DNA of 64,000 nt from Agrobacterium tumefaciens. GTDB taxonomy: Bacteria; Pseudomonadota; Alphaproteobacteria; Rhizobiales; Rhizobiaceae. The notes under the pieces are model-generated. The model saw only the letters and a list, made by a program, of their open reading frames with translations, had not been told where the DNA came from and searched no databases. The stretch spans positions 572,682 through 636,681 of the forward strand of contig JAGIAH010000009.1 in the NCBI GenBank assembly GCA_017744915.1, read 5' to 3'. Both the position numbers and the translations under genes were made by a program. Within the stretch, counting starts at the first letter, position 1, and every line of letters begins with the position of its first letter. Positions 54,874-63,866 of the stretch are shown piece after piece.

Positions 54874-56658
54874 ATGTATAGCGCGCCGGTGGATGATATC
54901 GCCTTTACACTCAAACATGTGGCGGGTCTTGAAGACGCGCTGTCAAAGGGTGTGCTGGGAGACCTCAGCGAAGATCTCGTCGATGCCATTCTGCAGGAAG
55001 CCGGTCGCTTCGCAACCGGAGAGGTTGCGCCGCTCGCCGAGATTGGCGACCGCCAGGGCGCGAAGCTCGCTGACGGCAAGGTCACGACGCCGGATGGCTG
55101 GGCCGATCTTTATCGCCGCTGGGCGGAAGCGGGCTGGAACAGCCTGACGGCTCCGGAAGAATTCGGCGGCCAGAACCTGCCGCATATGCTGAATGTCGCA
55201 GCGCTCGAAATGTGGAATTCCGGCTCCATGGCCTTTGCGCTGGCGCCGACGCTGACCATGGGGGCCGTGGAAGCGCTCGTCGCCCACGGCAGCAATGATC
55301 TGAAGCGCATCTATCTTCCCAAGCTCGTCTCCGGCGAATGGACGGGCACCATGAACCTCACCGAACCGCATGCGGGATCGGACCTCGGTGTGCTGAAGAC
55401 CCGGGCGGAGCGTAATGGCGACGGCACCTATCGCATCTTCGGCCAGAAGATTTTCATCACCTGGGGCGAACACGACGCGGCGGACAATATCATCCACCTC
55501 GTCCTCGCCCGCCTGCCGGATGCGCCGGCCGGAACGCGCGGCATCTCGCTGTTCCTCGTGCCGAAATTCCTGCCCGATGAAAACGGCGCGCCGGGCAACC
55601 GCAACGATCTTTTCTGTCATTCGCTGGAGCACAAGCTCGGCATTCATGGCTCCCCCACCTGCACGATGATTTTCGGCGACGGCAAGTTCGGTGACGAAAA
55701 AGGTGCTCTCGGCTGGCTGGTCGGCGAGGAGAACAAAGGTCTCGCCTGCATGTTCACCATGATGAACAACGCCCGCTTGGCCGTCGGCATGCAGGGCGTG
55801 GCGATCTGCGAGGCGGCGACCCAGAAGGCGATCGAATATGCGAAGGAGCGCACGCAGGGCAAGGCGCCCGGCTGGCAGGGCTCCGGCATGAGCCCGATCA
55901 TCGAACATCCGGATATCGCCCGCACATTGCTGACGATGAAGGCGCTGACGCAGGGGTCACGGGCGATTTCCTTCAGCTGCGCCCATGCCATCGACATGGC
56001 GCATGCGACCGAAGACGCCCATCAGCGCGCTCACTGGCAGGAGCGCGCTGCCCTTCTGACACCGATTGCCAAGTCCTTCTCCACCGATGCCGGCGTCGAT
56101 GTCGCTTCCATGGGCATTCAGGTGCATGGCGGCATGGGCTTCATCGAGGAAACCGGCGCGGCGCGTTATCTGCGCGATGCCCGCATCGCCCCGATCTATG
56201 AAGGCACCAACGGCATTCAGGCCATCGATCTGGTGCTGCGCAAGCTGCCGCTCTCCGAGGGTGCGCAGGTGCGCGGTTTCATCGCCGAACTGCGCGAGAT
56301 CGCCGCCCGGACAGCCGCTTCGAACCGCGACGATCTCGGCGAGACCGCCCGTTATCTCGAAGCCAGCCTCAACGATCTGGAAACGGTGACCGACTGGCTG
56401 CTCTCCCGCGTCAAGGCGGGCGAAACTGAAACCGCGCTTGCCGGAGCGACGGCCTATCAGCGCCTCTTCGGCCTGGCGCTCAGCGGTGCCTATCTCGCCA
56501 AGGGCGCCTTGGCCTCCGTCGATGATGGCAGGGGCGAGCACCGCGCAGCCCTTTGCCGTTTCACGGCGGAAAACCTGCTGGCGGAAACGGCTGCGCTGAA
56601 GGACCGCGTCATCTCAGGCGCGGCAAGCCTTGCCGCCGCCCGCACCCTGTTGGCTTGA
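54874..56658 (+). CDS. Acyl-CoA dehydrogenase, long DmdC-like form
   Basis: 594 residues, longer than the usual 380 and like the 3-methylmercaptopropionyl-CoA/FadE5-type branch. N-terminal helical extension, then the FAD domain: MNLTEPHAGSDLGVLKTRAE, FGQKIFITWGEHDA, and the C-terminal helical domain with ATQKAIEYAKERTQG and YEGTNGIQAIDLVLRKL, which holds the predicted catalytic Glu. A further 130-residue C-terminal domain follows. It oxidises acyl-CoA to enoyl-CoA with electrons to ETF; chain preference unknown. The enoyl-CoA hydratase gene follows after 10 bp, giving two consecutive beta-oxidation steps. Confidence 0.93.
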   Translation: MYSAPVDDIAFTLKHVAGLEDALSKGVLGDLSEDLVDAILQEAGRFATGEVAPLAEIGDRQGAKLADGKVTTPDGWADLYRRWAEAGWNSLTAPEEFGGQNLPHMLNVAALEMWNSGSMAFALAPTLTMGAVEALVAHGSNDLKRIYLPKLVSGEWTGTMNLTEPHAGSDLGVLKTRAERNGDGTYRIFGQKIFITWGEHDAADNIIHLVLARLPDAPAGTRGISLFLVPKFLPDENGAPGNRNDLFCHSLEHKLGIHGSPTCTMIFGDGKFGDEKGALGWLVGEENKGLACMFTMMNNARLAVGMQGVAICEAATQKAIEYAKERTQGKAPGWQGSGMSPIIEHPDIARTLLTMKALTQGSRAISFSCAHAIDMAHATEDAHQRAHWQERAALLTPIAKSFSTDAGVDVASMGIQVHGGMGFIEETGAARYLRDARIAPIYEGTNGIQAIDLVLRKLPLSEGAQVRGFIAELREIAARTAASNRDDLGETARYLEASLNDLETVTDWLLSRVKAGETETALAGATAYQRLFGLALSGAYLAKGALASVDDGRGEHRAALCRFTAENLLAETAALKDRVISGAASLAAARTLLA

Positions 56659-56668
56659 GGAGTTTCAG

Positions 56669-57427
56669 ATGTCGGACGATCACATTCTCGTCGAGCGGGT
56701 CGGCCATGCGCCAGACGTTCTTACCATCCGCTTCAATCGGCCGGAAAAGAAAAACGCCATCACCGATGCCATGTATCTGCGCATGGCCGAGGCATTGCAT
56801 GCCGCCAATGCGGATCCCGAAATCCGGGTGGTCGTATTTCTCGGCACGGAAGGCTGCTTTTCTGCGGGCAACGACATGGCCGATTTCCTGGCCTTTGCCA
56901 TGTCCGGCGGTAAGGGAAAACTCGCGGCACTCGAACTTCTGAAAGCGCTCGTCGCCTTCGAAAAGCCGCTGGTATCCGGCGTGGATGGGCTCGCCATCGG
57001 AATCGGCACGACGCTCAATCTTCATTGTGACCTGACGGTTGCCTCGAGCCGCAGCCTGTTCAAGACGCCTTTCGTGGATCTCGCGCTGGTGCCGGAAGCG
57101 GCCTCCAGCCTGCTGGTGCCGAAGCTCATCGGCCACCAGCGCGCCTTTGCGCTGCTGGCCATGGGCGAGGGTTTTTCCGCCGAACAGGCATGGCATGCCG
57201 GGCTGATCTGGAAAGTCGTCGCCCCCGAACATGTGGAGAGCGAAACGCTGGCGCTCGCCACCCGGCTTGCCGCCAAACCACAGCAGGCGCTGAAGATCGC
57301 CCGCGATCTGGTGCGCGGCAACCCGGACGATGTTCTTGCCCGCATCGAAGAGGAAGGCCGTCATTTCATCGCGCAGCTGCAAAGTGCGGAAGCGCGCGCC
57401 GCCTTCGAGGCCTTCATGCGCCGCTGA
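56669..57427 (+). CDS. Enoyl-CoA hydratase/isomerase-family protein
   Basis: 252 residues, crotonase fold. LTIRFNRPEKKNAITDAMYL, the oxyanion-hole segment FSAGNDMADFL, and SGVDGLAIGIGTTLNLHCDL, followed by FKTPFVDLALVPEAASSLLV. The Glu/Asp pattern is compatible with hydratase or isomerase activity; not decided. ATG 56669 with GAGGAG upstream. Cotranscribed with the acyl-CoA dehydrogenase. Confidence 0.91.
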   Translation: MSDDHILVERVGHAPDVLTIRFNRPEKKNAITDAMYLRMAEALHAANADPEIRVVVFLGTEGCFSAGNDMADFLAFAMSGGKGKLAALELLKALVAFEKPLVSGVDGLAIGIGTTLNLHCDLTVASSRSLFKTPFVDLALVPEAASSLLVPKLIGHQRAFALLAMGEGFSAEQAWHAGLIWKVVAPEHVESETLALATRLAAKPQQALKIARDLVRGNPDDVLARIEEEGRHFIAQLQSAEARAAFEAFMRR

Positions 57428-57472
57428 GCGCGCACAAGACGACGGGACGTTGCTTGTCATTCGGGAGTGTGC

Positions 57473-57513
57473 GCCACTTGTTTCTTCTCCCCGCGGGAGA
57501 AGAAACAAGTGGC
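57473..57513. repeat. Dispersed hairpin repeat, copy 2 (19-bp perfect stem)
   Basis: GCCACTTGTTTCTTCTCCC, three bases, and the exact inverse. The inner arms TTCTTCTCCC/GGGAGAAGAA match the hairpin at 11340-11364. It lies 45 bp past the hydratase stop and could also act as a transcription stop, though no T-run follows. Confidence 0.85.
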
Positions 57514-57599
57514 ATCCCCTGCGTTCGAAGCCACTGTGCTTGTGAATGCGGATTATGTATGGTCGCGCCCACCGGTCCAGTAAAGGTGAAGGCCTCCGC

Positions 57600-57914
57600 A
57601 TGCGTCACGTCGTTTTCGTTCTGTCCGTCTTACTCTCCGCCGTAACCGTTGCAGAAGCGGCCGTGACTGCGCCTTTGTCGGTTTCGAGCAGCGACGTCAT
57701 CCTGGCGCAGTCCGCGGATGACGATAGTCCGAATTTTTATTCCGGCAATAATCGTGACCACCAGCGCCGCGCCCGTTTCGTCTGTGTCATCACCCCGCCG
57801 GAGAGCGCCAATCGCCGCCGGCCCTATATCTGCCCGCTGGAACGGGGTCGTGTTGGCGGTTCCTGCCGCTGCCCGGGCGTGGTCGGCAATGGCACGGTCG
57901 ATACCGCCTGGTGA
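57600..57914 (+). CDS. Small secreted cysteine-containing protein, unknown
   Basis: 104 residues. Signal peptide MRHVVFVLSVLLSAVTVAEA. The mature part is Ser/Asp-rich then Arg-rich, with four cysteines in RFVCVITPPES, YICPLERGR and GGSCRCPG, which could make two disulfides in the periplasm. No family recognised. ATG 57600 is the first good start before the signal peptide, with a GGTGAAGG-like site. Its stop abuts the stop of the convergent methyltransferase gene. Confidence 0.72.
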   Translation: MRHVVFVLSVLLSAVTVAEAAVTAPLSVSSSDVILAQSADDDSPNFYSGNNRDHQRRARFVCVITPPESANRRRPYICPLERGRVGGSCRCPGVVGNGTVDTAW

Positions 57915-59165
57915 TCATTTCTCCAGCACCGCCACGGCTTCCACATGCGGCGACCACAGGAACTGGTCGACCGGCGTGACGCGGGTGATGCGATAGCCGC
58001 CTTCCGTGAGGATGGTGAGATCGCGCGCGAGCGTCAGCGGATTGCAGCTTACCGCAACGATCTTCTTCACCGTGCTGCGGGCCAGTTCCTTGCACTGGAA
58101 TTCCGCGCCGGCGCGCGGCGGATCGAAGACGACGGCATCGTAATTCTTGAGTTCGCTGACCATCAGCGGCCGGCGGAAGAGATCGCGCTTCTCGACGCTC
58201 ACCGGCTTCAGGCCCTGCGTGTTGCGGGCGGCGAAATCCAGCGCCTTCAGCGGCTTGTCTTCCGCTTCCACCGCATGCACCTTGCCGACGCGCGCAAGCC
58301 GCAGCGCAAATGTGCCGGAACCGCAGAAGAGATCGGCAATGCGTTTGGATTTGCCGACATGGGCAAGCACCAGCTCGGCCATGGCATCTTCCGCCTGCTT
58401 CGTCGCCTGCGTGAAACCGCCGGCCGGTGGCGAAACCGGAACGCCGCCGAATTCGATGACCGGCTTTTGCGGTTCGATCAGGATTTCACCCGAGAGTGAA
58501 ACGCGGGCAATGCCGCGCATGGCAAGCACCGTTTCCGTGAGCGTGCGTCGCTGCTTGTCGCTGACCGATTTGATGCCCTCGACGGAAATATCGAGACCGG
58601 AGAGCGTTTCGAGAACGGTGATGCGGAACGGCTCGGCATTCGCCACCATGGAAAGGCCGATGGCGCGGATGGCATCGAGCCGCGAGACGATGCCCGGTGA
58701 AGTCACGGGACATTCCTCGATGGCGACGATGTGATGGCTGTTCGCTTGGCTGAAACCGAGCAGCAGGCCCTTTTCCGTCCTGCGGGCGGCAAACACCGCA
58801 CGACGGCGCTCGCCGGGGCGACAGATGACGAGATCGTCCACCGGCGGTGTCAGGCCCTTTGATTTCAGTGCCGAGACCACCAGCTCCCGTTTGAAGGCAT
58901 GGTAAGGCTGGTCGGCAAGATGCTGCAGCGAACAGCCGCCGCAGGTGCCGTTCTTGCCTTCGGGGCCGAAATGGCGGCAGGCGGGCTCGCGGCGATCCAC
59001 CGAGGCTTCGGCTATCGACATGACGGTGCCATGATCCTTCACCTTGGCGATGGCCACCGTTTCGCCCGGAAGCGCGAAGGGCACGTAGACCGGGCCGTCG
59101 GGACAGTGGGCGATGCCATCGCCCTGCGCGCCGAGGCTCTTGATGGTGACGGTCTGTGTGCTCAT
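57915..59165 (-). CDS. RNA uridine-C5 methyltransferase, RlmD/RumA-like (TrmA family)
   Basis: 416 residues. N-terminal TRAM domain (SLGAQGDGIAHCPDGPVYVP), an Fe-S site with CRHF, CGGCSLQHL and a distal Cys in VICRPGERRR, then the SAM domain: LFCGSGTFALRLAR, VFDPPRAGAEFQ and the nucleophile Cys in VAVSCNPLTLARDL. It methylates C5 of a uridine in rRNA or tRNA; which one is not determined. Its ATG overlaps the stop of tlyA by 4 bp. Confidence 0.92.
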   Translation of the reverse strand: MSTQTVTIKSLGAQGDGIAHCPDGPVYVPFALPGETVAIAKVKDHGTVMSIAEASVDRREPACRHFGPEGKNGTCGGCSLQHLADQPYHAFKRELVVSALKSKGLTPPVDDLVICRPGERRRAVFAARRTEKGLLLGFSQANSHHIVAIEECPVTSPGIVSRLDAIRAIGLSMVANAEPFRITVLETLSGLDISVEGIKSVSDKQRRTLTETVLAMRGIARVSLSGEILIEPQKPVIEFGGVPVSPPAGGFTQATKQAEDAMAELVLAHVGKSKRIADLFCGSGTFALRLARVGKVHAVEAEDKPLKALDFAARNTQGLKPVSVEKRDLFRRPLMVSELKNYDAVVFDPPRAGAEFQCKELARSTVKKIVAVSCNPLTLARDLTILTEGGYRITRVTPVDQFLWSPHVEAVAVLEK

Positions 59166-59914
59166 GGCTTTTCGCCTCCGAGAAGAAATTCGATATTGCC
59201 GTCGCCGCCGGAAATCGGCGAGGGAATGAGGCCGAGGCTTTTCCAGCCCATGTCTTCAACGAGCCAGCGTTCCAGCTCTGCCGCAACGGCAGGCGCGGTT
59301 TCGGGCTCCTTCAGAAGCCCGGCCTTGCTGATGGCATCGCGCCCGGCTTCGAATTGCGGCTTCACCAGCAAAGCCGCCAGAGCACCGGTTTCGGCAAGCT
59401 CAAGCGCCGGGGCCAGCGCAAGCTTCAGCGAAATGAACGAAACATCAGAGACGATGAAAGTGACGGGCCTGTCGTCCAGATCTTCCGACGTCAGAGACCG
59501 CGCATTCAGCCCTTCGAGATTGGTTACGCGCGGGTCGTTCTCGATCCTCGGATGCATCTGCCCGTGGCCGACATCGATGGCGGTGACGTGTTTTGCGCCC
59601 CGCTCGAGCAGCACCTCGGTAAAGCCGCCGGTCGATGCGCCGACATCGAGACAGTCCTTGCCCGATGGATCGAGCCGGAAATGATCAAGGGCGGCCACGA
59701 GCTTGAGGGCTGCGCGGGAAACATAGGCCTGTGCCGGGTCGCTGATGGCGATTTCGGCATTTCCGGCGACAGTCTGGCTGGGTTTGGTGACGATTTTGCC
59801 GTTCACGCTCACGGTGCCGCGCGAAACCGCGTCGCGCGCACGCGAGCGGCTGGCGAAGTGGCCGAGCGATACAAGAAGCTGGTCAAGCCGTTCATTCTCA
59901 GATGTTTTGGACAT
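59162..59914 (-). CDS. tlyA: TlyA-family rRNA ribose methyltransferase
   Basis: 250 residues. N-terminal S4 domain (RLDQLLVSLGHFASRSRARD) followed by an FtsJ-type SAM domain (CLDVGASTGGFTEVLLERGA, VTFIVSDVSFISLKLAL). TlyA methylates 2'-OH of specific 16S and 23S nucleotides; older annotations call it hemolysin. Coupled to the next RNA methyltransferase gene through an ATGA overlap. Start ATG 59914 is unambiguous. Divergent from the chemoreceptor gene. Confidence 0.93.
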   Translation of the reverse strand: MSKTSENERLDQLLVSLGHFASRSRARDAVSRGTVSVNGKIVTKPSQTVAGNAEIAISDPAQAYVSRAALKLVAALDHFRLDPSGKDCLDVGASTGGFTEVLLERGAKHVTAIDVGHGQMHPRIENDPRVTNLEGLNARSLTSEDLDDRPVTFIVSDVSFISLKLALAPALELAETGALAALLVKPQFEAGRDAISKAGLLKEPETAPAVAAELERWLVEDMGWKSLGLIPSPISGGDGNIEFLLGGEKP

Positions 59915-60189
59915 GGTCCCGTGTCAATGACCGTCAAACTCCGCCGATGCAAGCGATTTATCGCGGGGAAGGGGTTGTCGGCGTGCGCCATCGCTGCGGA
60001 AGGCGCTGTTGCACCGCAAAATGAGAAAGTTCGATTAATCCAATATAAAGGCTTGTATTGCACTTTGTCCGCAAGGCCCGTGCGGCCACCGGAACCCCGC
60101 CATGATGGCATCTCCTTCCATTCCTTAAATTGCGACCGTTGCAGCGCAGACGCCTGCTTCGAGGCATCGGGTCGCCGAGAGAGTTTGCG

Positions 60190-62211
60190 ATGTCGTTGAA
60201 AAATCTCCCCATTAACCTGAAGCTCATAGCCACCTTCTGTGCCTTGATGAGCGTGTGCCTGCTCGCTTCCGCGGTCGTGTTCTGGCAGACGCTGGGGAGC
60301 GAGCGTGTCACGCTCGAAAACAACGAGACCAAGGATATCATCCAGGCCGTGGATGGCGCGACGGCTGCCATGCTGGAACAGGCCGTCAACCAGCGCGGCT
60401 TCCTGCTGTTCCGCAGCGACAGCACCTATAATGACGTGTTCGCCCAGCGCGACCTGATGCTGAAGAAGCTCAATGAAGCCCGCGCTCTCGCCGCCGGCCA
60501 GTCGGACATCCTGAAGTCCATCGATGACATGGAAAAATCTGCTACCGTGTTCTTCAAGGAACTGGCGGAACCGCAGATTGCCGCCCGCAAGACGACGGAA
60601 GCGCCGATTTCCGAAATCATCGAGATCGGCCGCAACCAGGCGAAGGGCCAGCTCGATGGCTTCCGCGCTTCCGCTGCCAAGATCAAGGATCAGCTGAACG
60701 GCCTGTCGTCCGTCTATGCGGCCGAGCAGCAGGCCGCGGCCCTCAATCTCAAATACGCCCTTCTGGGTGGCGGCGCCGTTGCCGGTCTCCTGGCCGTCGC
60801 CCTCATCTGGGCGCTGTCGCGCTCCATCGTCACGCCGATCGTCGGCATGACGGCGGCGATGAGCCGGCTTGCCGATGGCGACATGGCCACGGAAGTTCCG
60901 GCTGTCGATCGCGGTGACGAAGTCGGCAAGATGGCGAAGGCCGTTCTGGTCTTCAAGCAGGCCGGGCTGGAAAAATCCCGCCTTGCCGGCGAAACCGAGC
61001 GCATGCGCTCGGCAACCGAGGCCGAACGCCGCCGCAACGAGGAAGAAAAGGCAAGAGACGAAGCCGCAAGCGCCTTCGCCAGCGCCGAGCTTGGCAAGGG
61101 TCTTGCCGCCCTTGCGGATGGTGATCTTTCCTATCGCATCGAAACGCCTTTTGCGCCTGCCATCGATCCTGTCCGTCTCAATTTCAACGGCGCTGTCGAC
61201 AAGCTGCAGCAGGCGCTGCGCACGGTCGGCGAAAATGCCGCCGCCATCAATGCCGGTGCTTCGGAAATGTTGTCGGCTGCAGACGACCTGTCCCGCCGCA
61301 CCGAACAGCAGGCGGCCTCCATCGAGGAAACTGCCGCTGCACTGGAAGAAGTCACCACCACCGTGCGTGACAGCGCCCGCGGCGCGGAAGATGCCGGCAA
61401 TCTGGTCCAGCGCGCCCGCACCGGTGCGGAAAAGTCCGGCGTCGTAGTCCGCAAGGCGGTTGCCGCCATGCGCGAGATCGAAAAATCCTCGGGCGAAATC
61501 GGCAATATCATCGGCGTGATCGACGACATCGCCTTCCAGACCAACCTGCTCGCCCTGAATGCTGGTGTGGAAGCCGCTCGTGCGGGTGATGCCGGCAAGG
61601 GTTTTGCGGTGGTTGCGCAGGAAGTCCGTGAGCTTGCCCAGCGTTCCGCCAATGCCGCCAAGGAAATCAAGACGCTGATCGGCGCTTCCAGCCAGCAGGT
61701 GGAAAACGGCGTCAATCTGGTCGACGAGACCGGCAAGGCGCTGGAACTCATCGTCGCGGAAGTCGAAGAGATCAACGCCCATGTCAGCGCCATCGTCGTT
61801 GCCGCCCGCGAACAGGCGACCGGCCTGCAGGAAATCAATACGGCCGTGAACACCATGGATCAGGGCACGCAGCAGAACGCCGCCATGGTGGAGCAGCAGA
61901 CCGCCGCCAGCCATTCCTTGGCCCGCGAGGCGGAAGCGCTGAACAGCCTGCTCGGCCAGTTCAGAATGGACGGCATGCGCGCTGCTGTCGCGAGTGCCGG
62001 CGGATATTCGGCGCCGCGTCAGTCCTCCGCCAAGCCCGCCTTCCAGCCCGCGCCCGCCGCACCGATGCGCAAGGCGCCGGTGAAGCCTGCCTCCGCAGCT
62101 GCGCGGCCTGTCGCTTCTCCCGCCCGCGCGCTTGGCCAGAGCCTTGCCCGCGCCTTTGGCGGTGCCGCCGAGGCACCGGCCGCGAAGGATCAGGACTGGA
62201 CGGAATTCTGA
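60190..62211 (+). CDS. Methyl-accepting chemotaxis protein with C-terminal CheR/CheB-docking pentapeptide
   Basis: 673 residues. Membrane segments at about 13-37 and 192-216 bracket a periplasmic helical sensor resembling CHASE3 (AVNQRGFLLFRSDSTY). A HAMP region follows (IVGMTAAMSRLADGDMATE) with a second HAMP-like piece (LAALADGDLSYRI). The signalling hairpin tip is IDDIAFQTNLLALNAGVEAA, flanked by Gln/Glu methylation helices. After it come about 90 Ala/Pro-rich residues ending DWTEF, which fits the WxxF-type pentapeptide that tethers CheR/CheB. ATG 60190 chosen as the first before the first membrane helix. Monocistronic. Confidence 0.95.
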   Translation: MSLKNLPINLKLIATFCALMSVCLLASAVVFWQTLGSERVTLENNETKDIIQAVDGATAAMLEQAVNQRGFLLFRSDSTYNDVFAQRDLMLKKLNEARALAAGQSDILKSIDDMEKSATVFFKELAEPQIAARKTTEAPISEIIEIGRNQAKGQLDGFRASAAKIKDQLNGLSSVYAAEQQAAALNLKYALLGGGAVAGLLAVALIWALSRSIVTPIVGMTAAMSRLADGDMATEVPAVDRGDEVGKMAKAVLVFKQAGLEKSRLAGETERMRSATEAERRRNEEEKARDEAASAFASAELGKGLAALADGDLSYRIETPFAPAIDPVRLNFNGAVDKLQQALRTVGENAAAINAGASEMLSAADDLSRRTEQQAASIEETAAALEEVTTTVRDSARGAEDAGNLVQRARTGAEKSGVVVRKAVAAMREIEKSSGEIGNIIGVIDDIAFQTNLLALNAGVEAARAGDAGKGFAVVAQEVRELAQRSANAAKEIKTLIGASSQQVENGVNLVDETGKALELIVAEVEEINAHVSAIVVAAREQATGLQEINTAVNTMDQGTQQNAAMVEQQTAASHSLAREAEALNSLLGQFRMDGMRAAVASAGGYSAPRQSSAKPAFQPAPAAPMRKAPVKPASAAARPVASPARALGQSLARAFGGAAEAPAAKDQDWTEF

Positions 62212-62236
62212 GATCGTCTTTCAGACTGAGTAATGG

Positions 62237-62265
62237 AAAACGGGGCCGCAAGGCCCCGTTTTTTT
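62237..62265 (+). terminator. Intrinsic terminator of the chemoreceptor gene
   Basis: AAAACGGGGCC, GCAA loop, GGCCCCGTTTT: a perfect 11 bp stem with a tetraloop followed by a T-run, 25 bp past the stop. Confidence 0.95.
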
Positions 62266-62292
62266 GCATCAGCTCTTGAGACGGGGACATAG

Positions 62293-63255
62293 TTACGTTC
62301 CCTGCAATCGGAACATCCGCGCGAAAAACTGCTCATCGGACAGTCGGTGAAGCAGGGCGGCAATAACGGCGGTTGCCGCAACGGCGAAAACAAGCCGCCC
62401 GACGAGAACACCATAGACATCGGCGCCCAGCGACATCACCACCAGCGTGTCTTCGATCACGCTATGGGCAAAGCCCATGAACACGCAGGAGAGAAACACC
62501 TGGCGTGGTGAGACCGCCCCCGATTGCGCCTCGCGGATCAGGAAACCCGCGCCATAAGAAATCCCCAGAAACAGGCCGATGGCGGTGAGATGTTCCGCCT
62601 CGCCGCGAATACCGGCAAGACGCAGGAGCGGTGAAAGCGCCTTCATCATCAGCGCCAGCAGGCCGGTCACGCGAAGGATTTCAAGTCCGAACGACAAAGC
62701 GAGAAGGATGACAAACATCCAGACCATGGTTTCCCCGAGACCGAGGAAATAACCCGTCCAATCGGGTGTGGCGCCCATTGCGATCCAGGCCGGGTTCACC
62801 GGGGCGGACAGCCATCCCGTGGCTTCCAGAATCTGGTGCAGGAGAAACGCATAAAGCAGGCCGCCGGCGATGCGCAGCAGCGTGGAAACGAGCATGCCCG
62901 GTCCCGCCTTGGCGATGATCTTCTGTTCGATGGGCAGGGCATGCGCAAAGAGGATGAGTGCGGAAAAAACGGTGATATCCGCGACGCTCAATGACGATGC
63001 GGGAACGAGGGTGAAGATGAGCGGCACCGCCCCCCATATGCCGACCAGCATGGCCGTCAGCCAGGCAAGACCGAGCTCCGGGGGAAGTCCGATAAGGTTC
63101 ATGACGGGCGCAAAGGCAGGCGCCACCGCCTCGATTGCCCCCATTCTCGATAAAACTTCGGTCAATATGGCGATCGGAACCGTGATCCGCACGAGCACCC
63201 AGTAAATTCCGAGCGTTTCCCGCGTTTTCTGCCGGACGGTTGCGAAAAATGGCAT
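62293..63255 (-). CDS. Multi-spanning membrane protein with nucleoside-recognition (Gate) domain
   Basis: 320 residues, about eight hydrophobic helices (e.g. WLTAMLVGIWGAVPLIFTLV, GETMVWMFVILLALSFGLEI). The repeated Gate-type pattern (LLRLAGIRGEAEHLTAIGLF and GFLIREAQSG) marks the nucleoside-recognition/YjiH-like family. Substrate unknown: Gate-domain proteins include nucleoside, ion and spore-maturation-type membrane proteins. ATG 63255 with AGGGAG upstream; a longer frame is rejected. It diverges from an Lrp-type regulator across TTGCA boxes, which suggests control by that regulator and possibly an amino-acid-related cargo. Confidence 0.82.
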   Translation of the reverse strand: MPFFATVRQKTRETLGIYWVLVRITVPIAILTEVLSRMGAIEAVAPAFAPVMNLIGLPPELGLAWLTAMLVGIWGAVPLIFTLVPASSLSVADITVFSALILFAHALPIEQKIIAKAGPGMLVSTLLRIAGGLLYAFLLHQILEATGWLSAPVNPAWIAMGATPDWTGYFLGLGETMVWMFVILLALSFGLEILRVTGLLALMMKALSPLLRLAGIRGEAEHLTAIGLFLGISYGAGFLIREAQSGAVSPRQVFLSCVFMGFAHSVIEDTLVVMSLGADVYGVLVGRLVFAVAATAVIAALLHRLSDEQFFARMFRLQGT

Positions 63256-63320
63256 GTGAGACTCCCTGAAGGTTTGTCCCTTTTCTCTAGGCTGAAGCCA
63301 TTCGCATTTGTGGTCAAAGA

Positions 63321-63347
63321 TTGCACTATCTTGCAATTTTATTGCAA
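63321..63347. promoter_or_regulatory. Three helically phased TTGCA boxes (probable Lrp-family site)
   Basis: TTGCAC at 63321, TTGCAA at 63331 and TTGCAA at 63342 repeat every 10-11 bp, one DNA turn, between the divergent membrane-protein and Lrp-type genes. Lrp-family octamers bind such phased arrays, so autoregulation and control of the divergent gene are likely. Confidence 0.6.
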
Positions 63348-63375
63348 ATCGGCCGCAGGTGGATATGCTGCCGGT

Positions 63376-63828
63376 ATGGATCGGATCGACCTGAAACTTC
63401 TGAATCTTTTGCAGAACGATGCATCGCGCACCAATGTGGATATGGCCGATGAGGTGGGGCTGTCCCCTTCCAGCTGCCTGCGTCGTCTACAACGGCTGCG
63501 CAAATCGGGCGTGATCGACCGCATTGTCGCGATCCTCAATCCCGCCAAGGCGGGGCGCGTCCTCAAGGCGCTGGTGACGGTGGAGCTGAAACTGCATGGC
63601 GAGCAGCATATGCGCCGCTTTCTGGATATTGCGAGCGCCGAAGAGGCGGTGTCGCAAGCCTATGCGGTCACCGGCGCGAGCGATGTCGTGCTGATGCTGC
63701 GGCTGCGCGACATGGAGGAATTCGACGCGCTCTGCGACCGGCTGTTCCGCGACCAGCACAATGTCGCGCGCTTCTTCACCATGGTCGTCATCAAGACGGC
63801 GAAAGAGGAAACCGCGATCCGGCTTTAA
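63376..63828 (+). CDS. Lrp/AsnC-family transcriptional regulator
   Basis: 150 residues. N-terminal helix-turn-helix (MDRIDLKLLNLLQNDASRTN, LSPSSCLRRLQRLRKSGVI) and a C-terminal RAM/AsnC ligand domain (AYAVTGASDVVLMLRLRDME). It probably senses an amino acid. ATG 63376 is the canonical MDxxDxxLL start; the long frame upstream is not protein-like. Divergent from the Gate-domain gene and followed 38 bp later by an ACT-domain gene on the same strand. Confidence 0.94.
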   Translation: MDRIDLKLLNLLQNDASRTNVDMADEVGLSPSSCLRRLQRLRKSGVIDRIVAILNPAKAGRVLKALVTVELKLHGEQHMRRFLDIASAEEAVSQAYAVTGASDVVLMLRLRDMEEFDALCDRLFRDQHNVARFFTMVVIKTAKEETAIRL

Positions 63829-63866
63829 CCGGAACCGTCGCGGTTTTTCAGAAAGGTAATTTCCAG

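Noticed and set aside
59809..61914. 701-codon antisense frame opposite tlyA's 5' end and the chemoreceptor
   Set aside because: The chemoreceptor is unmistakable; the antisense product is low complexity and has no known features.
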